DNA from: Duganella aquatilis
GTDB lineage: Bacteria > Pseudomonadota > Gammaproteobacteria > Burkholderiales > Burkholderiaceae_D
Assembly (NCBI RefSeq): GCF_009674565.1
Contig: NZ_WKJL01000007.1
Location: 124,001-188,000 of the forward strand
Reading direction: 5' to 3'
Length of the DNA: 64,000 bases
The position numbers and the translations under genes were made by a program. Positions 18,988 to 26,894 of this stretch are shown here, piece after piece; positions within the stretch are counted from its first letter, which is position 1; every line of letters begins with the position of its first letter. Under the pieces are notes generated by a model. That model did no database searches and was not told where the DNA came from. It saw nothing but the letters and a program-made list of their open reading frames with translations.

Positions 18988-19168
18988 GGAATCTCCCCGG
19001 TTTGGTCTGTGCCGGGATTTTACCGGAGCGGCTGGCGCAACGGCTGAAAATCCGCCATTTGCCATAGACGGGCAGTTGTCCTACAAAGCTGATGCAAGCA
19101 CGCTTATAGGGCGCGGTCTCAGGAGTGGCTAAGATGGCAAATCAAGCCATCCAACAGGAGGAACTACC

Positions 19169-19432
19169 ATGAAACAGCTTCATCTGACCGGCAAGCTTGC
19201 TTGTGCATTGATCGTTACCGCCGCCTTCATCGGCGGCTGCAAGAAAAAAGACGCGGACGTGCCGCCACCAGTGCCTGAAGCAACGCCGGCGCCGGCAGCC
19301 ACGCCGGCGCCAGCTACCCCACCGGCAACTGAAACCACGCCGGCCGCCCAGCCAGATCCGAACGCGCCACCGGCAGCCACCACGCCGCCGGCCACCACCG
19401 AACCGCCGCCAGCACCGCCAGCTAACCGCTAA
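19169..19432 (+). CDS. Small Pro/Ala/Thr-rich lipoprotein
   Basis: Encodes 87 residues. The signal peptide ends in lipobox 'FIGGC' (Cys24), followed by 'KKKDAD' and then a low-complexity tail built of Pro, Ala, Thr and a few Glu. Ribosome binding site AGGAGG is strong. It looks like a small lipid-anchored extended spacer or cell-wall-spanning lipoprotein; no function can be assigned. Its last 4 bp overlap the end of the convergent LysR gene. Confidence 0.75.
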   Translation: MKQLHLTGKLACALIVTAAFIGGCKKKDADVPPPVPEATPAPAATPAPATPPATETTPAAQPDPNAPPAATTPPATTEPPPAPPANR

Positions 19433-20298
19433 GCGGTTTCCGGGCCAAACGCCGCCGCGAACGCATCGCGCGCGGCGTGCTGGACGATGTCGCGCCGCCA
19501 GATCAGCATGGTCTGGACGCGTGCGACCTCGTCCGGCAGTGCGTGCACGCGCACGGATTTGGCCAGTTCGCGCTGCTTCAATACTTCCCTTGGCATCATC
19601 GCCACGCCCATGCCGGCCGCCACGCAGCCGATAATCGCCTCGAACGTCCCGAATTCCGCAATCCGCGCCGGCGACACGCCGCCTTCGGCAAACCAGCGCT
19701 CCAGCCGGCGCCGGTAGGAACAGCCGCTTCTGAAGCCCAGCAGCGTGCGCCGCGCCACGTCGGCCGGCGACTTGACCGGGCCGTGCAGGCTGTCGGTCAG
19801 CAACACCAGTTCCTCGTCAAACACCGGCAGCTGCATCAGTTCCGGCCGCTCGATGGGCGCGGCCACCAGCGCCACATCCACGCGATGGTTCAGCACCGCC
19901 TGCATCAGGTAATCGGTGGGGCCGGTGTCGAGCACCAGGTCCACCTGCGGATACTGCCGGTGAAACTGCCCCAGCACCAGCGGCAGGCGCGCGGCCGCCG
20001 TGGTTTCCATCGAACCGATGCGCAACTGGCCGGACGGCTGGCGGTCGCCGCGCATGGCTTCCTGCGCTTCATCCGCCAGTTGCAGCAGGCGTTCGGTGTA
20101 GGCCAGCAGCCGGGCGCCCTCCTCGGTAATCAGCATGCGCCGGCCGGAGCGGTGGAACAGGCTGACGCCCAGCGATTCCTCCAGCTGGGTCAGGCGCGCG
20201 GAAACGTTGGATTGCACGCGGTTGAGCCGCGCGGCGGCCTGCGTGACGCCGCCCTCCTCGGCCACGGTTTTAAAGATGCGCAGGGACGAAAGTTCCAT
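19429..20298 (-). CDS. LysR family transcriptional regulator
   Basis: Encodes 289 residues beginning 'MELSSLRIFKTVAEEGGVTQAAARLNRVQSNVSARLTQLE', a typical LysR HTH, with the effector-binding domain from about residue 88 ('LRIGSMETTAAARLPLVLGQFHRQYP'). A TTG at 20313 would add five residues; ATG 20298 is the better start. Diverges from an MFS/tautomerase operon with an inverted repeat in the shared 97-bp region, so it probably regulates that operon and itself. Confidence 0.92.
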   Translation of the reverse strand: MELSSLRIFKTVAEEGGVTQAAARLNRVQSNVSARLTQLEESLGVSLFHRSGRRMLITEEGARLLAYTERLLQLADEAQEAMRGDRQPSGQLRIGSMETTAAARLPLVLGQFHRQYPQVDLVLDTGPTDYLMQAVLNHRVDVALVAAPIERPELMQLPVFDEELVLLTDSLHGPVKSPADVARRTLLGFRSGCSYRRRLERWFAEGGVSPARIAEFGTFEAIIGCVAAGMGVAMMPREVLKQRELAKSVRVHALPDEVARVQTMLIWRRDIVQHAARDAFAAAFGPETA

Positions 20299-20314
20299 GT
20301 CGTTCTCGATCAAA

Positions 20315-20337
20315 GAATTATGTATTCAGTATAATTC
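20315..20337. promoter_or_regulatory. Inverted repeat between LysR gene and MFS operon
   Basis: GAATTAT (20315-20321) and ATAATTC (20331-20337) form a perfect 7-bp dyad with 9-bp spacing in the intergenic region. A TATAAT hexamer (20330-20335) sits on its right arm in the direction of the MFS gene. Position and symmetry suit a LysR-type binding site. Confidence 0.5.
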
Positions 20338-20395
20338 ATTTTTAATGATGCACAATCAGGACTATATTGGCAGCATCGACCTCTGGAGCACTGCC

Positions 20396-21787
20396 ATGAA
20401 AACCGAATCCGCGCCGTCACTGGCGATCCTGCTGGCTTGCAGTTTCGCCTTCATCATCGTCCAGCTGGACGTCACCATCGTCAATGTCGCCCTGCCGGAA
20501 ATCGGCCGCGAATTGGCAGCCGGCGTCAGTCAGCTGCAATGGGTGGTGGACGCATACACCTTGGGCTTTGCCGTGTTCCTGCTGTCGGCCGGCGCCATGG
20601 GCGACCGTTTCGGTTCGCGCAGCGTGTTCCTGGCCGGCTTTGCGCTGTTCACCGTTGCCTCGCTGGCCTGCGCCATGGCGCCGGAGGCATTAACGCTCAA
20701 CATCGCCCGCGCCGTGCAAGGCATCGGCGCCGCGCTGCTGGTGCCGAGCTCGCTGGCCATCCTCAACGCCGTCTACGCTCACGACCGCAAGATGCTGGCC
20801 AAGGCCATCGCCTGGTGGACGGCGGCCGGCGGCGTGTCGATCGCGGCCGGGCCGGTACTGGGCGGGGTGCTGATGGCGGCGTTCGGCTGGCGCAGCATCT
20901 TCTGGGTGAACATTCCCATCTGCGTGATCGGCTTCTGGCTGACCTTGCGCGTGGTGCCGGTGTTGCGCCACAACGGCCCGGCGCGCCATTTCGACATTCC
21001 CGGCCAGCTGCTTGCCGTCATCGCTTTGACGGCCTTCATTGGCGCGGTGATCGAAGTCCATGCGCTGGGGTGGACCCATGCCGCCGTGCTGGGCGCCTTT
21101 GCCGTGGCGGTGATTGCCGCCGCGCTGTTTCTGCGCGTCGAACGCCGCAGCGCCGCGCCCATGCTGCCGCTGCAATTGTTCAAGCTGACGGGCTTTACGC
21201 CGGCCGCGCTGTTCGGCGTGTTCGTCAACTTCGCCTACTACGGCGTGATCTTCGTGCTGAGTTTCTACCTGCAACAGGTGCGCGGCTTTTCGGTGCTGCA
21301 TGCGGGGCTGATCTTCCTGCCGCTGACCGGCACCTTCCTGTTTGCAAACATCACCAGCGGCTGGCTGCAGGCACGCGTCGGCTCGCGGCTGCCGATGATT
21401 ATTGGTGGGCTGATCGGCGGCACGGGCTATGCGCTGCTGGGTCTGTTCGGGATTTCGGAGACGGCCAGTTTCTGGGCCATGCTGCCGGGCCTGGCGATGA
21501 TTCCGGCCGGCATGGGGCTGGCGGTGCCGGCCATGACCACCGCGATTCTGGCCTCGGTCGAGCGCCACCAGGCCGGCACCGCGTCGGCGGTATTGAACAC
21601 GGCGCGCCAGGTCGGCGGCGCCATGGGCGTGGCGGTGTATGGCGCATTGGTGGCAGCGCCGGCCACGGCTGCTATCCTAGCGGGTATCCAGGCCGCGATG
21701 GCCGTCTCGACCGCCCTGCTGCTGGGCGGTGCGCTGCTGGCCCGGTCCACCAGTTTTAACCAAGGAGAAAAGCTATGCCATTCGTAA
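20396..21787 (+). CDS. DHA2-type MFS efflux transporter
   Basis: Encodes 463 residues. Motif 'QLDVTIVNVALPEIGRELAAGVSQLQWVVDAYTL' in TM1 and 'GDRFGSRSVF' in the first loop are diagnostic of DHA2/14-TMS drug transporters (EmrB/QacA group). The ATG at 20396 has GGAG 8 bp upstream and begins the first membrane helix; the frame extends upstream into the LysR gene but that portion is not real. Its last 13 bp overlap the tautomerase gene. Likely induced by the divergent LysR regulator. Confidence 0.9.
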   Translation: MKTESAPSLAILLACSFAFIIVQLDVTIVNVALPEIGRELAAGVSQLQWVVDAYTLGFAVFLLSAGAMGDRFGSRSVFLAGFALFTVASLACAMAPEALTLNIARAVQGIGAALLVPSSLAILNAVYAHDRKMLAKAIAWWTAAGGVSIAAGPVLGGVLMAAFGWRSIFWVNIPICVIGFWLTLRVVPVLRHNGPARHFDIPGQLLAVIALTAFIGAVIEVHALGWTHAAVLGAFAVAVIAAALFLRVERRSAAPMLPLQLFKLTGFTPAALFGVFVNFAYYGVIFVLSFYLQQVRGFSVLHAGLIFLPLTGTFLFANITSGWLQARVGSRLPMIIGGLIGGTGYALLGLFGISETASFWAMLPGLAMIPAGMGLAVPAMTTAILASVERHQAGTASAVLNTARQVGGAMGVAVYGALVAAPATAAILAGIQAAMAVSTALLLGGALLARSTSFNQGEKLCHS

Positions 21788-22005
21788 ATATCCGCATTAC
21801 CAATGAAGGCGCGACCGCCGAGCAAAAGCAGGAACTGATTCAGGGCGTGACCGACCTGCTGCAAAAGGTGCTGAACAAGAATCCGGCCACAACCTTCGTC
21901 ATCATCGACGAAGTGGAAACCGACAACTGGGGCGTCGGCGGCACCGCCGTCACCACGCTGCGCAAGCGCGCGGCCGAGGCGGCTGCGGCCAAGTCTTCTT
22001 CCTAA
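21775..22005 (+). CDS. 4-oxalocrotonate tautomerase family protein
   Basis: Encodes 76 residues starting 'MPFVNIRI', so after Met removal Pro1 is the catalytic base of the tautomerase superfamily. The rest ('GATAEQKQELIQGVTDLLQKVLNKNPATTFVIIDEVETDNWGVGG') is the beta-alpha-beta fold with the usual 'DNWGVGG' region. These small hexameric enzymes interconvert keto and enol forms of unsaturated acids. The start codon lies inside the end of the MFS gene with AAGGAG upstream at 21762, so the two are translationally coupled: transport plus conversion of an aromatic-type compound is plausible. Confidence 0.93.
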   Translation: MPFVNIRITNEGATAEQKQELIQGVTDLLQKVLNKNPATTFVIIDEVETDNWGVGGTAVTTLRKRAAEAAAAKSSS

Positions 22006-22565
22006 GCTTCTTTCTGTTGGCGCTGCCGGAACGACGCAACCTTGTTGCGGTTCCCGCACTGCGCCATGCTGCACCAGCGGCGGCGATGCGACTTGGTCTG
22101 GTCATGGAACCACAGCACGCATTCGCTGTCTTCGCACTTGCGCACCAGCGTGAAGTCCACCGTCACCAGCAGGCTGGCGGCGGCTTCGGCCAACGGCGCC
22201 AGCAGCGCCTGCGGCGTTGCGGTCGCATAGTGCGGACGCAGCTGCAAACCATCTTCCTCCGCCAGCACCATATGGCGCTGCGCGTGCGCCATTGCCGCGT
22301 TCAGCGCTTTTACCTGTAGCGGCTTGCCCGCCTTCTTGTCCAGCACCAGCGTGCGCACCACCTCGCGCAGCGCGCGGCCGGCTTCCAGCAGCCCGGACGG
22401 CGCGTGCGCCTTGGCCGACGCCAGTTGCTGGGCTTGCAACCAGCGCAACACATCGGCATCGGACTGCCAGGTGTCGGTGACGGCGCCATCCTGCACCATC
22501 ACCGAGTTCATCAGATCGAGGGCGGGATGATCGCCGTAGAAGGTTGGAGTGTTCATGATTTTCAT
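22002..22565 (-). CDS. ABATE/CGNR zinc-finger transcriptional regulator
   Basis: Encodes 187 residues. The N-terminal ABATE domain starts at 'FYGDHPALDLMNSVM' and the C-terminal CGNR finger is 'RKCEDSECVLWFHDQTKSHRRRWCSMAQCGNRNK', with the CGNR tetrad as 'CGNRNK' and Cys ligands at both ends. Proteins of this family are stress-linked regulators whose ABATE domain is thought to sense a ligand. ATG 22565 or 22556 can start it. It diverges from a hydrolase whose promoter contains repeated GTTACA motifs; regulation of that gene is a strong inference. Confidence 0.92.
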   Translation of the reverse strand: MKIMNTPTFYGDHPALDLMNSVMVQDGAVTDTWQSDADVLRWLQAQQLASAKAHAPSGLLEAGRALREVVRTLVLDKKAGKPLQVKALNAAMAHAQRHMVLAEEDGLQLRPHYATATPQALLAPLAEAAASLLVTVDFTLVRKCEDSECVLWFHDQTKSHRRRWCSMAQCGNRNKVASFRQRQQKEA

Positions 22566-22647
22566 TGTAACCACTAAAAATACGCTTGACAAGTTACATT
22601 GGCACGCCTACGATGAAACCACTTAATCATGTTTTTAACGGTTACAA
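22565..22647 (+). promoter_or_regulatory. Hydrolase promoter with three GTTACA-type sites
   Basis: TTGACA (22586-22591) and TACGAT (22609-22614) are separated by exactly 17 bp, a near-consensus sigma-70 promoter reading toward the hydrolase. TTGTAACC (22565-22572) and GGTTACAA (22640-22647) are inverted copies at the two ends, and a third half-site AGTTACAT (22592-22599) lies in the promoter spacer. The first copy overlaps the start of the CGNR gene, giving a natural autoregulatory layout. Confidence 0.65.
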
Positions 22648-22667
22648 CAATTCCCAAGGAGAAAACC

Positions 22668-23549
22668 ATGTCGCAGCCAACCAACCTCATCCGCGCTTCT
22701 TTCCACACCGTTGAAGCCGACGGCGTCAACGTGTTCTACCGCGAAGCCGGCCCAGCCGACGCGCCGGTTCTCCTGCTGCTGCACGGCTTCCCCTCTTCCT
22801 CGCATATGTACCGCAACCTGATTCCGCTGCTGGCCACCAAATACCGCGTGATCGCGCCGGACCTGCCAGGCTTCGGCTTCACCACCGTGCCGGCCGAACG
22901 CAACTACGTCTACACCTTCGACAACCTGACCGCGACGCTGGAAGCCTTCGTGCAAAAGCTCAAGCTGAGCAAATATGCGCTGTACATCTTCGACTACGGC
23001 GCGCCGACCGGCCTGCGCCTGGCGGCTGCCCATCCCGAACGCGTAACGGCGCTGATCTCGCAAAACGGCAATGCCTATCTGGAAGGTCTGGGCGACGCCT
23101 GGGCGCAAACCCGCAAATACTGGGCCGAGCCGACGCAGGAAAACCGCAACGCCATGCGCGATTTCCTGAGCCTGGAGGCAACCAAATGGCAATACCTGAA
23201 CGGCGTGGCAAATCCGGACAGCGTGGCGCCCGAGTCATATCAGCTGGATGCCGCCCTGCTGGAGCGTCCAGGCAACAAAGATATCCAGCTGGACCTGATC
23301 CTGGACTACGCCAACAACCTGACGCAATATCCAGCCTTCCAGCAATTCTTCCGCGACACCAGGCTGCCAACCCTGGTCATCTGGGGCAAGAACGACGTCT
23401 TCTTCATTCCGGCCGGCGCTGAAGCCTTCAAACGCGACAATCCGAACGCCGTCGTGAAAATGCTCGACACCGGCCACTTCGCCGTCGAAACCCACGTCGA
23501 CGAAATCGCCGCCGAGATGCACAAGCTGCTGGCCCGCGCCCTCGCTTAA
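22668..23549 (+). CDS. Alpha/beta hydrolase, epoxide hydrolase/haloalkane dehalogenase-like, cytoplasmic
   Basis: Encodes 293 residues with no signal peptide. The oxyanion motif 'HGFP' is at residues 39-42; the nucleophile elbow is 'FDYGAP', placing Asp109 as nucleophile, which fits the epoxide hydrolase/dehalogenase branch rather than Ser esterases. The acid is probably in 'WGKNDVFF' and the His in 'DTGHFAVE'. The ATG at 22668 has AAGGAG upstream; an in-frame TTG/ATG at 22629 is less likely. A closely similar exported paralogue is at 55350-56318. Confidence 0.88.
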   Translation: MSQPTNLIRASFHTVEADGVNVFYREAGPADAPVLLLLHGFPSSSHMYRNLIPLLATKYRVIAPDLPGFGFTTVPAERNYVYTFDNLTATLEAFVQKLKLSKYALYIFDYGAPTGLRLAAAHPERVTALISQNGNAYLEGLGDAWAQTRKYWAEPTQENRNAMRDFLSLEATKWQYLNGVANPDSVAPESYQLDAALLERPGNKDIQLDLILDYANNLTQYPAFQQFFRDTRLPTLVIWGKNDVFFIPAGAEAFKRDNPNAVVKMLDTGHFAVETHVDEIAAEMHKLLARALA

Positions 23550-23703
23550 CTATCCGCACCGGCTGGCGCTGCCGGCCGGTTGGCGTATTGGCGGCAACGC
23601 CGCCTGCCCGAATCCAATACACAGTGAGATTGTGACAATAAGCGCATTTTTCCGAAAAGCATTGTGCTACTCTTCCTGCAATCTTTCTCTTGAGGATACG
23701 CCA

Positions 23704-24615
23704 ATGATGCAAACAGAACACGATGACAACAATTTTGATGTTCGCACGATTTTTTTAAAAACATCAACTGGCGTAACACATAAGAAAGAAATCAAGAAAA
23801 AAGGATCATGGCTTTGGGATGGCTTAAAGAAACTTAACGTATTTTCATCCGATGCGATCGCCTATCTAACAAGAGATAAAAATGGAAATCTGGAACTAAA
23901 ACAGAAAAAAGGCACTCTAATCAGCAAAAGTGAATTAACCGCTGCAATATTGGAACATTTTGGAATCAACCAACAAAAAATAGATCCCAATGTATGGCAC
24001 GATCTGCCACCTCAAGTTGCCGCAGAAATTGGGCTAAAACTAAAAGAAACCTGCGAAATTGCGCAAGACCAAGCGACAACGTCGAGTGAAGGAAAACTCT
24101 GTGGCACTATCTTTGCCGTACCAAAAATCAAGAAAGTCGGTTCTTGGGAGATAAAATTTAGCAATGTCGAATTTTCCTCAGTCGCAAAAGAAGACTCATG
24201 TGGCGCAGATATAGCTGTGCTATTGCATGCCACCGATGCATCTGGTCGAACTGCCATTAAAACCTTATGGTTTCAGGCAAAAAAAGACGTAAAGGGAAAC
24301 ACCAAGCCAGATGATCTTGCTCGTTTAAAAGAGCAATTTACCATGATGAGGGCAATCACGGACTACTCCTATCCTCTTATTATTACCACAAAAAAAATAT
24401 ACGTACTGGATGACTATACTAATGGCAAGAAAATAGATTTTAATGATTTTATGACTGATGCAGTGACATGTAAGTACGGCGATCAACGGGAAACTGTGTA
24501 CGCGGATTCTTTGGATAGAAAGGCTATCTTTGAAATCGCCATTAAAAAAATCGTCAAACCGAAGAAGCCAAAAACGTCAACCAATACGTCGCCAGGCGCC
24601 AGTGCTTCCCCTTAA
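23704..24615 (+). CDS. Unknown protein with candidate PD-(D/E)XK nuclease core
   Basis: Encodes 303 residues in clearly AT-richer DNA (many AAA, ATT, TTT codons) than the neighbours, a sign of horizontal acquisition. I do not recognise a named family. The central part reads 'KEDSCGADIAVLLHATDASG' then 'TLWFQAKKD': Glu163, Asp169 and Gln191-x-Lys193 match the spacing of a PD-(D/E)XK fold with a QxK variant, followed by an amphipathic helix ('DLARLKEQFTMM'). The N-terminal 130 residues are unassigned and Lys-rich; the C-terminus is Lys/Ser/Thr-rich. ATG 23704 has TTGAGGAT upstream and is preferred over an in-frame start at 23632. Function inferred only; a solitary defence nuclease is one possibility. 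Confidence 0.6.
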   Translation: MMQTEHDDNNFDVRTIFLKTSTGVTHKKEIKKKGSWLWDGLKKLNVFSSDAIAYLTRDKNGNLELKQKKGTLISKSELTAAILEHFGINQQKIDPNVWHDLPPQVAAEIGLKLKETCEIAQDQATTSSEGKLCGTIFAVPKIKKVGSWEIKFSNVEFSSVAKEDSCGADIAVLLHATDASGRTAIKTLWFQAKKDVKGNTKPDDLARLKEQFTMMRAITDYSYPLIITTKKIYVLDDYTNGKKIDFNDFMTDAVTCKYGDQRETVYADSLDRKAIFEIAIKKIVKPKKPKTSTNTSPGASASP

Positions 24616-24818
24616 TGCAGATGAGCCATAAATCTTCCCCGTTGGGCACCTGTCCAGCGGGTTCGTCGCGTAGCTAGCTTACATACCGTTGCCATAGCGC
24701 GGTTGTCCACTTGATTTCGGAAGGTCACAGAAATCACTATCGTGTTGCCAGCTATATGCAAAAGTTATTGATCTTGGTTTTTTTGGCATTGGAGATCATA
24801 CGTGCGCTGCTATAGCAT

Positions 24819-24838
24819 AGAAGGTTAAGAAAACTTCT
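24819..24838. promoter_or_regulatory. 20-bp imperfect palindrome upstream of the sugar permease
   Basis: AGAAGGTT (24819-24826) is mirrored by AAACTTCT (24831-24838) with one mismatch, ending 10 bp before the permease ATG and just after a TATAGC hexamer (24811-24816). The layout suggests a repressor site overlapping the transcription start. The rest of 24616-24818 shows no gene. Confidence 0.4.
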
Positions 24839-24848
24839 AGAGACACTC

Positions 24849-26156
24849 ATGCCCGCTCCACTTTCCACCGCCACCGGTTCCGTTGCGACGCAGCCGAATT
24901 CGGCCAGTTCCCGCGCCGTTCTGTCACTGTTGACCAGCCTGTTCTTCACTTGGGGTTTCATCACCGTGATCAACAACACGCTGCTGCCGCACCTGCGCAG
25001 TGTGTTCGACCTGAACTACACCGAAACCACGCTGATCGAGTCGGTCTGGTTCATCGCCTATTTCTTCGCCTCGATTCCGTCGGCGCGGCTGATTGAGCGG
25101 GTGGGCTACCAGAAATCGATGGTGATCGGCCTGGGCATGATGGCGGCCGGCGCCCTGCTGATGATCCCTGCCGCGCGCCTGCCATCCTACGGCGTCACCC
25201 TGTGCGCGCTGTTCGTGATCGCCTGCGGCATCACCTTGCTGCAAGTGTCGGCCAATCCCTACGTTGCCGTGCTGGGTTCGCCGGAAACCGCGTCTTCGCG
25301 CCTGAATCTGGTCCAGGCGTTCAACTCGCTGGGTGCGACGCTGGCGCCGCTGTTCGGCGCCTACCTGATCCTGGGCCGTTCCGCTTCCGGCACCGCCGAA
25401 GCCGGCCACGTGCTGACCCAGGCTGAAAAACTGGCCGACGCGCAGGCCGTGCAGCTACCTTATCTGATCGTGGCTGGCGTGCTGGTGATTCTGGCGCTGA
25501 TCATCTCCCGCTTCCCGATGCCGAAGATGCACCACGGCGCCACCAGCCGTGTGTCGGACTCGGAGCGCGAAAAACTGTCGCTGTGGAAGCACCGCAACCT
25601 GGTGTTCGGCATTCCGGCCATCTTCATTTACCTGATTGCTGAAATCGGCGTGGCCAACCTGTTCATCAACTTCACCGGCCAGCCGGAAATCGGCGGCCTG
25701 AACCACGAGCAAGGCGCGCATTACCTGTTCCTGCTGTGGGGCGGCATGCTGGTCGGCCGCTTCATCGGCGCCTGGGCGATGAACAAGACCACTGCCGAGC
25801 GCGTGCTGGCCTTCTGCGCAATTGGCGCCTTCATCGTCATGATGATCGCCGCGCTGGGCACCGGCAGCTTCGCCATGTGGGCGCTGATTTCGGTCGGCCT
25901 ATTCCATTCGGTGATGTTCCCAACCATCTTCACGCTGGGCATCAAAGGCCTGGGCCCAATGACCGAAGAAGGCGCCGGCCTGCTGATCATGGCGATCGCC
26001 GGCGGCGCGCTGGTGGTGGTGCAAGGCTGGCTGGCCGACACCGTCGGCCTGCAACACTCCTTCCTGCTGACCGCCGCGTGCGAACTGTACGTACTGTTCT
26101 ACGCCGTCTGGGGATCGAAAACCACCAACGCCTTCCCGGACGAAAAAGCAGGCTGA
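24849..26156 (+). CDS. Sugar MFS transporter, FucP/GluP (FHS) family
   Basis: Encodes 435 residues with about 12 membrane helices. The pattern 'LTSLFFTWGFITVINNTLLPHLRSVFDLNYTETTLIESVWFIAYFFASIPSARLIERVGYQ' and 'LLQVSANPYVAVLGSPETASSRLNLVQAFNSLGATLAPLFGAYLIL' are characteristic of fucose/glucose-galactose:H+ symporters. It imports a hexose or similar sugar. Composition is normal GC-rich, unlike both flanking genes. A clear intrinsic terminator follows 23 bp after the stop, so it is a monocistronic unit. Confidence 0.92.
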   Translation: MPAPLSTATGSVATQPNSASSRAVLSLLTSLFFTWGFITVINNTLLPHLRSVFDLNYTETTLIESVWFIAYFFASIPSARLIERVGYQKSMVIGLGMMAAGALLMIPAARLPSYGVTLCALFVIACGITLLQVSANPYVAVLGSPETASSRLNLVQAFNSLGATLAPLFGAYLILGRSASGTAEAGHVLTQAEKLADAQAVQLPYLIVAGVLVILALIISRFPMPKMHHGATSRVSDSEREKLSLWKHRNLVFGIPAIFIYLIAEIGVANLFINFTGQPEIGGLNHEQGAHYLFLLWGGMLVGRFIGAWAMNKTTAERVLAFCAIGAFIVMMIAALGTGSFAMWALISVGLFHSVMFPTIFTLGIKGLGPMTEEGAGLLIMAIAGGALVVVQGWLADTVGLQHSFLLTAACELYVLFYAVWGSKTTNAFPDEKAG

Positions 26157-26179
26157 GCAGCCCGCCGCACCAACACAAT

Positions 26180-26204
26180 GCCCGCCTTGCGCGGGCTTTT
26201 TTTT
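26180..26204 (+). terminator. Intrinsic terminator of the sugar permease
   Basis: GCCCGC (26180-26185) pairs with GCGGGC (26191-26196) around a 5-nt loop and is followed directly by eight T (26197-26204), a textbook rho-independent terminator. Confidence 0.9.
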
Positions 26205-26278
26205 CCAGTCATTCTGCGCTTGCGCAATCAGCAAACAACCTCTCTTGGGTATATTCTGTAAATTCGCAAGGAGGTCAT

Positions 26279-26491
26279 ATGAAATCCGAGAAAGCCGCGT
26301 TAGCTGGATTCGCAGAAGTCAGCGCGATGGCGTTGAAGATTTTTGGAAATGAGGATGCTGCCAAAGTCTGGTTAAACAGCCCGAATTATGCATTCCTCGG
26401 CGTAGCGCCAATTGAATATCTGCAAACCACAAACGGACTGACACAGGTCCGCCAGGTGCTAAACACCATCGCTACAGGTGGACTAGCATGA
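26279..26491 (+). CDS. MbcA/ParS/Xre-type antitoxin toxin-binding domain (DUF2384), short form
   Basis: Encodes 70 residues: 'AMALKIFGNEDAAKVWLNSPNYAFLGVAPIEYLQTTNGLTQVRQVLNTIATG' matches the MbcA/ParS/Xre C-terminal domain (family pattern: ALxxFGxxxxAxxWLxxPNxxLGGxxPxxYLxTxxGxxxVxxxLxxI). The N-terminal Xre HTH usually present is missing, so this is the short, toxin-binding-only form. A near-perfect ribosome binding site AAGGAGGT precedes the ATG at 5 bp. Such antitoxins are normally followed by an overlapping RES-domain toxin that depletes NAD+; here the following gene appears decayed (next entry). It is probably still translated. Confidence 0.8.
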   Translation: MKSEKAALAGFAEVSAMALKIFGNEDAAKVWLNSPNYAFLGVAPIEYLQTTNGLTQVRQVLNTIATGGLA

Positions 26492-26599
26492 GAATATAGC
26501 ATCGTCAAGCATAGACATGCAATTGATAGGTTATTCGCCGACATTATGCAATATTTGAGTACTCTAACCTATTCACATCGCGTCAATCACCCATTCTAA
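26488..26599 (+). pseudogene. Possible decayed RES-domain toxin remnant
   Basis: The antitoxin stop overlaps an ATG (26488) in the ATGA arrangement usual for these pairs, but that frame stops after three codons (MRI, then TAG). In the frame from 26495 the DNA reads 'YSIVKHRHAIDRLFADIM' and, further on, 'SHRVNHPF' before TAA at 26597. The first part resembles the RES N-terminus (MRxWRIxKxRxAxxAFxG) and the second the 'GGRWNxPG' block. A small frameshift near the start plus loss of the 3' part would explain it. Alignment is by eye and short, so this is tentative. Confidence 0.35.
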
Positions 26600-26894
26600 T
26601 AATTCAACACCATTATCTCAACAGCGCTGGTAGGCGGCTCAGAATGGCATTTAGCTTGGGTGCAAATAAAGGAAGCTGCGCGAGCTCCCACTTTCGTCCA
26701 AACAGACTTCAAAATTCCCTAGATGTATAAGTCAAAAATTCCAATCAATTCTTCATCGGGATGTAAGTACCGATCGTCACCAGAGATCCTGTCAAAAGCT
26801 TAAGTACAGCCAGAAACAGTCATTACCCATCAAAAAATTTTCGTAGCAAATTTAGCCTCTCCTTGCAAAAGGCTCTCAATTTTGTTCCACAATT
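26600..26894. other. Non-coding AT-rich gap
   Basis: Moderately AT-rich sequence with stops in all frames at short intervals. No convincing gene, promoter or hairpin; it may be debris of the lost toxin region or of whatever was inserted here. Confidence 0.5.

Noticed and set aside
19240..19430. Apparent tandem repeat of GCCGGCGCC-type units
   Set aside because: It is the codon pattern of a Pro/Ala/Thr low-complexity lipoprotein tail, not a DNA repeat array.
26600..26894. Search for the remaining part of a RES toxin
   Set aside because: Short open pieces such as 'LVGGSEWHLAWVQIKEAARA' do not resemble RES C-terminal blocks well enough to annotate.
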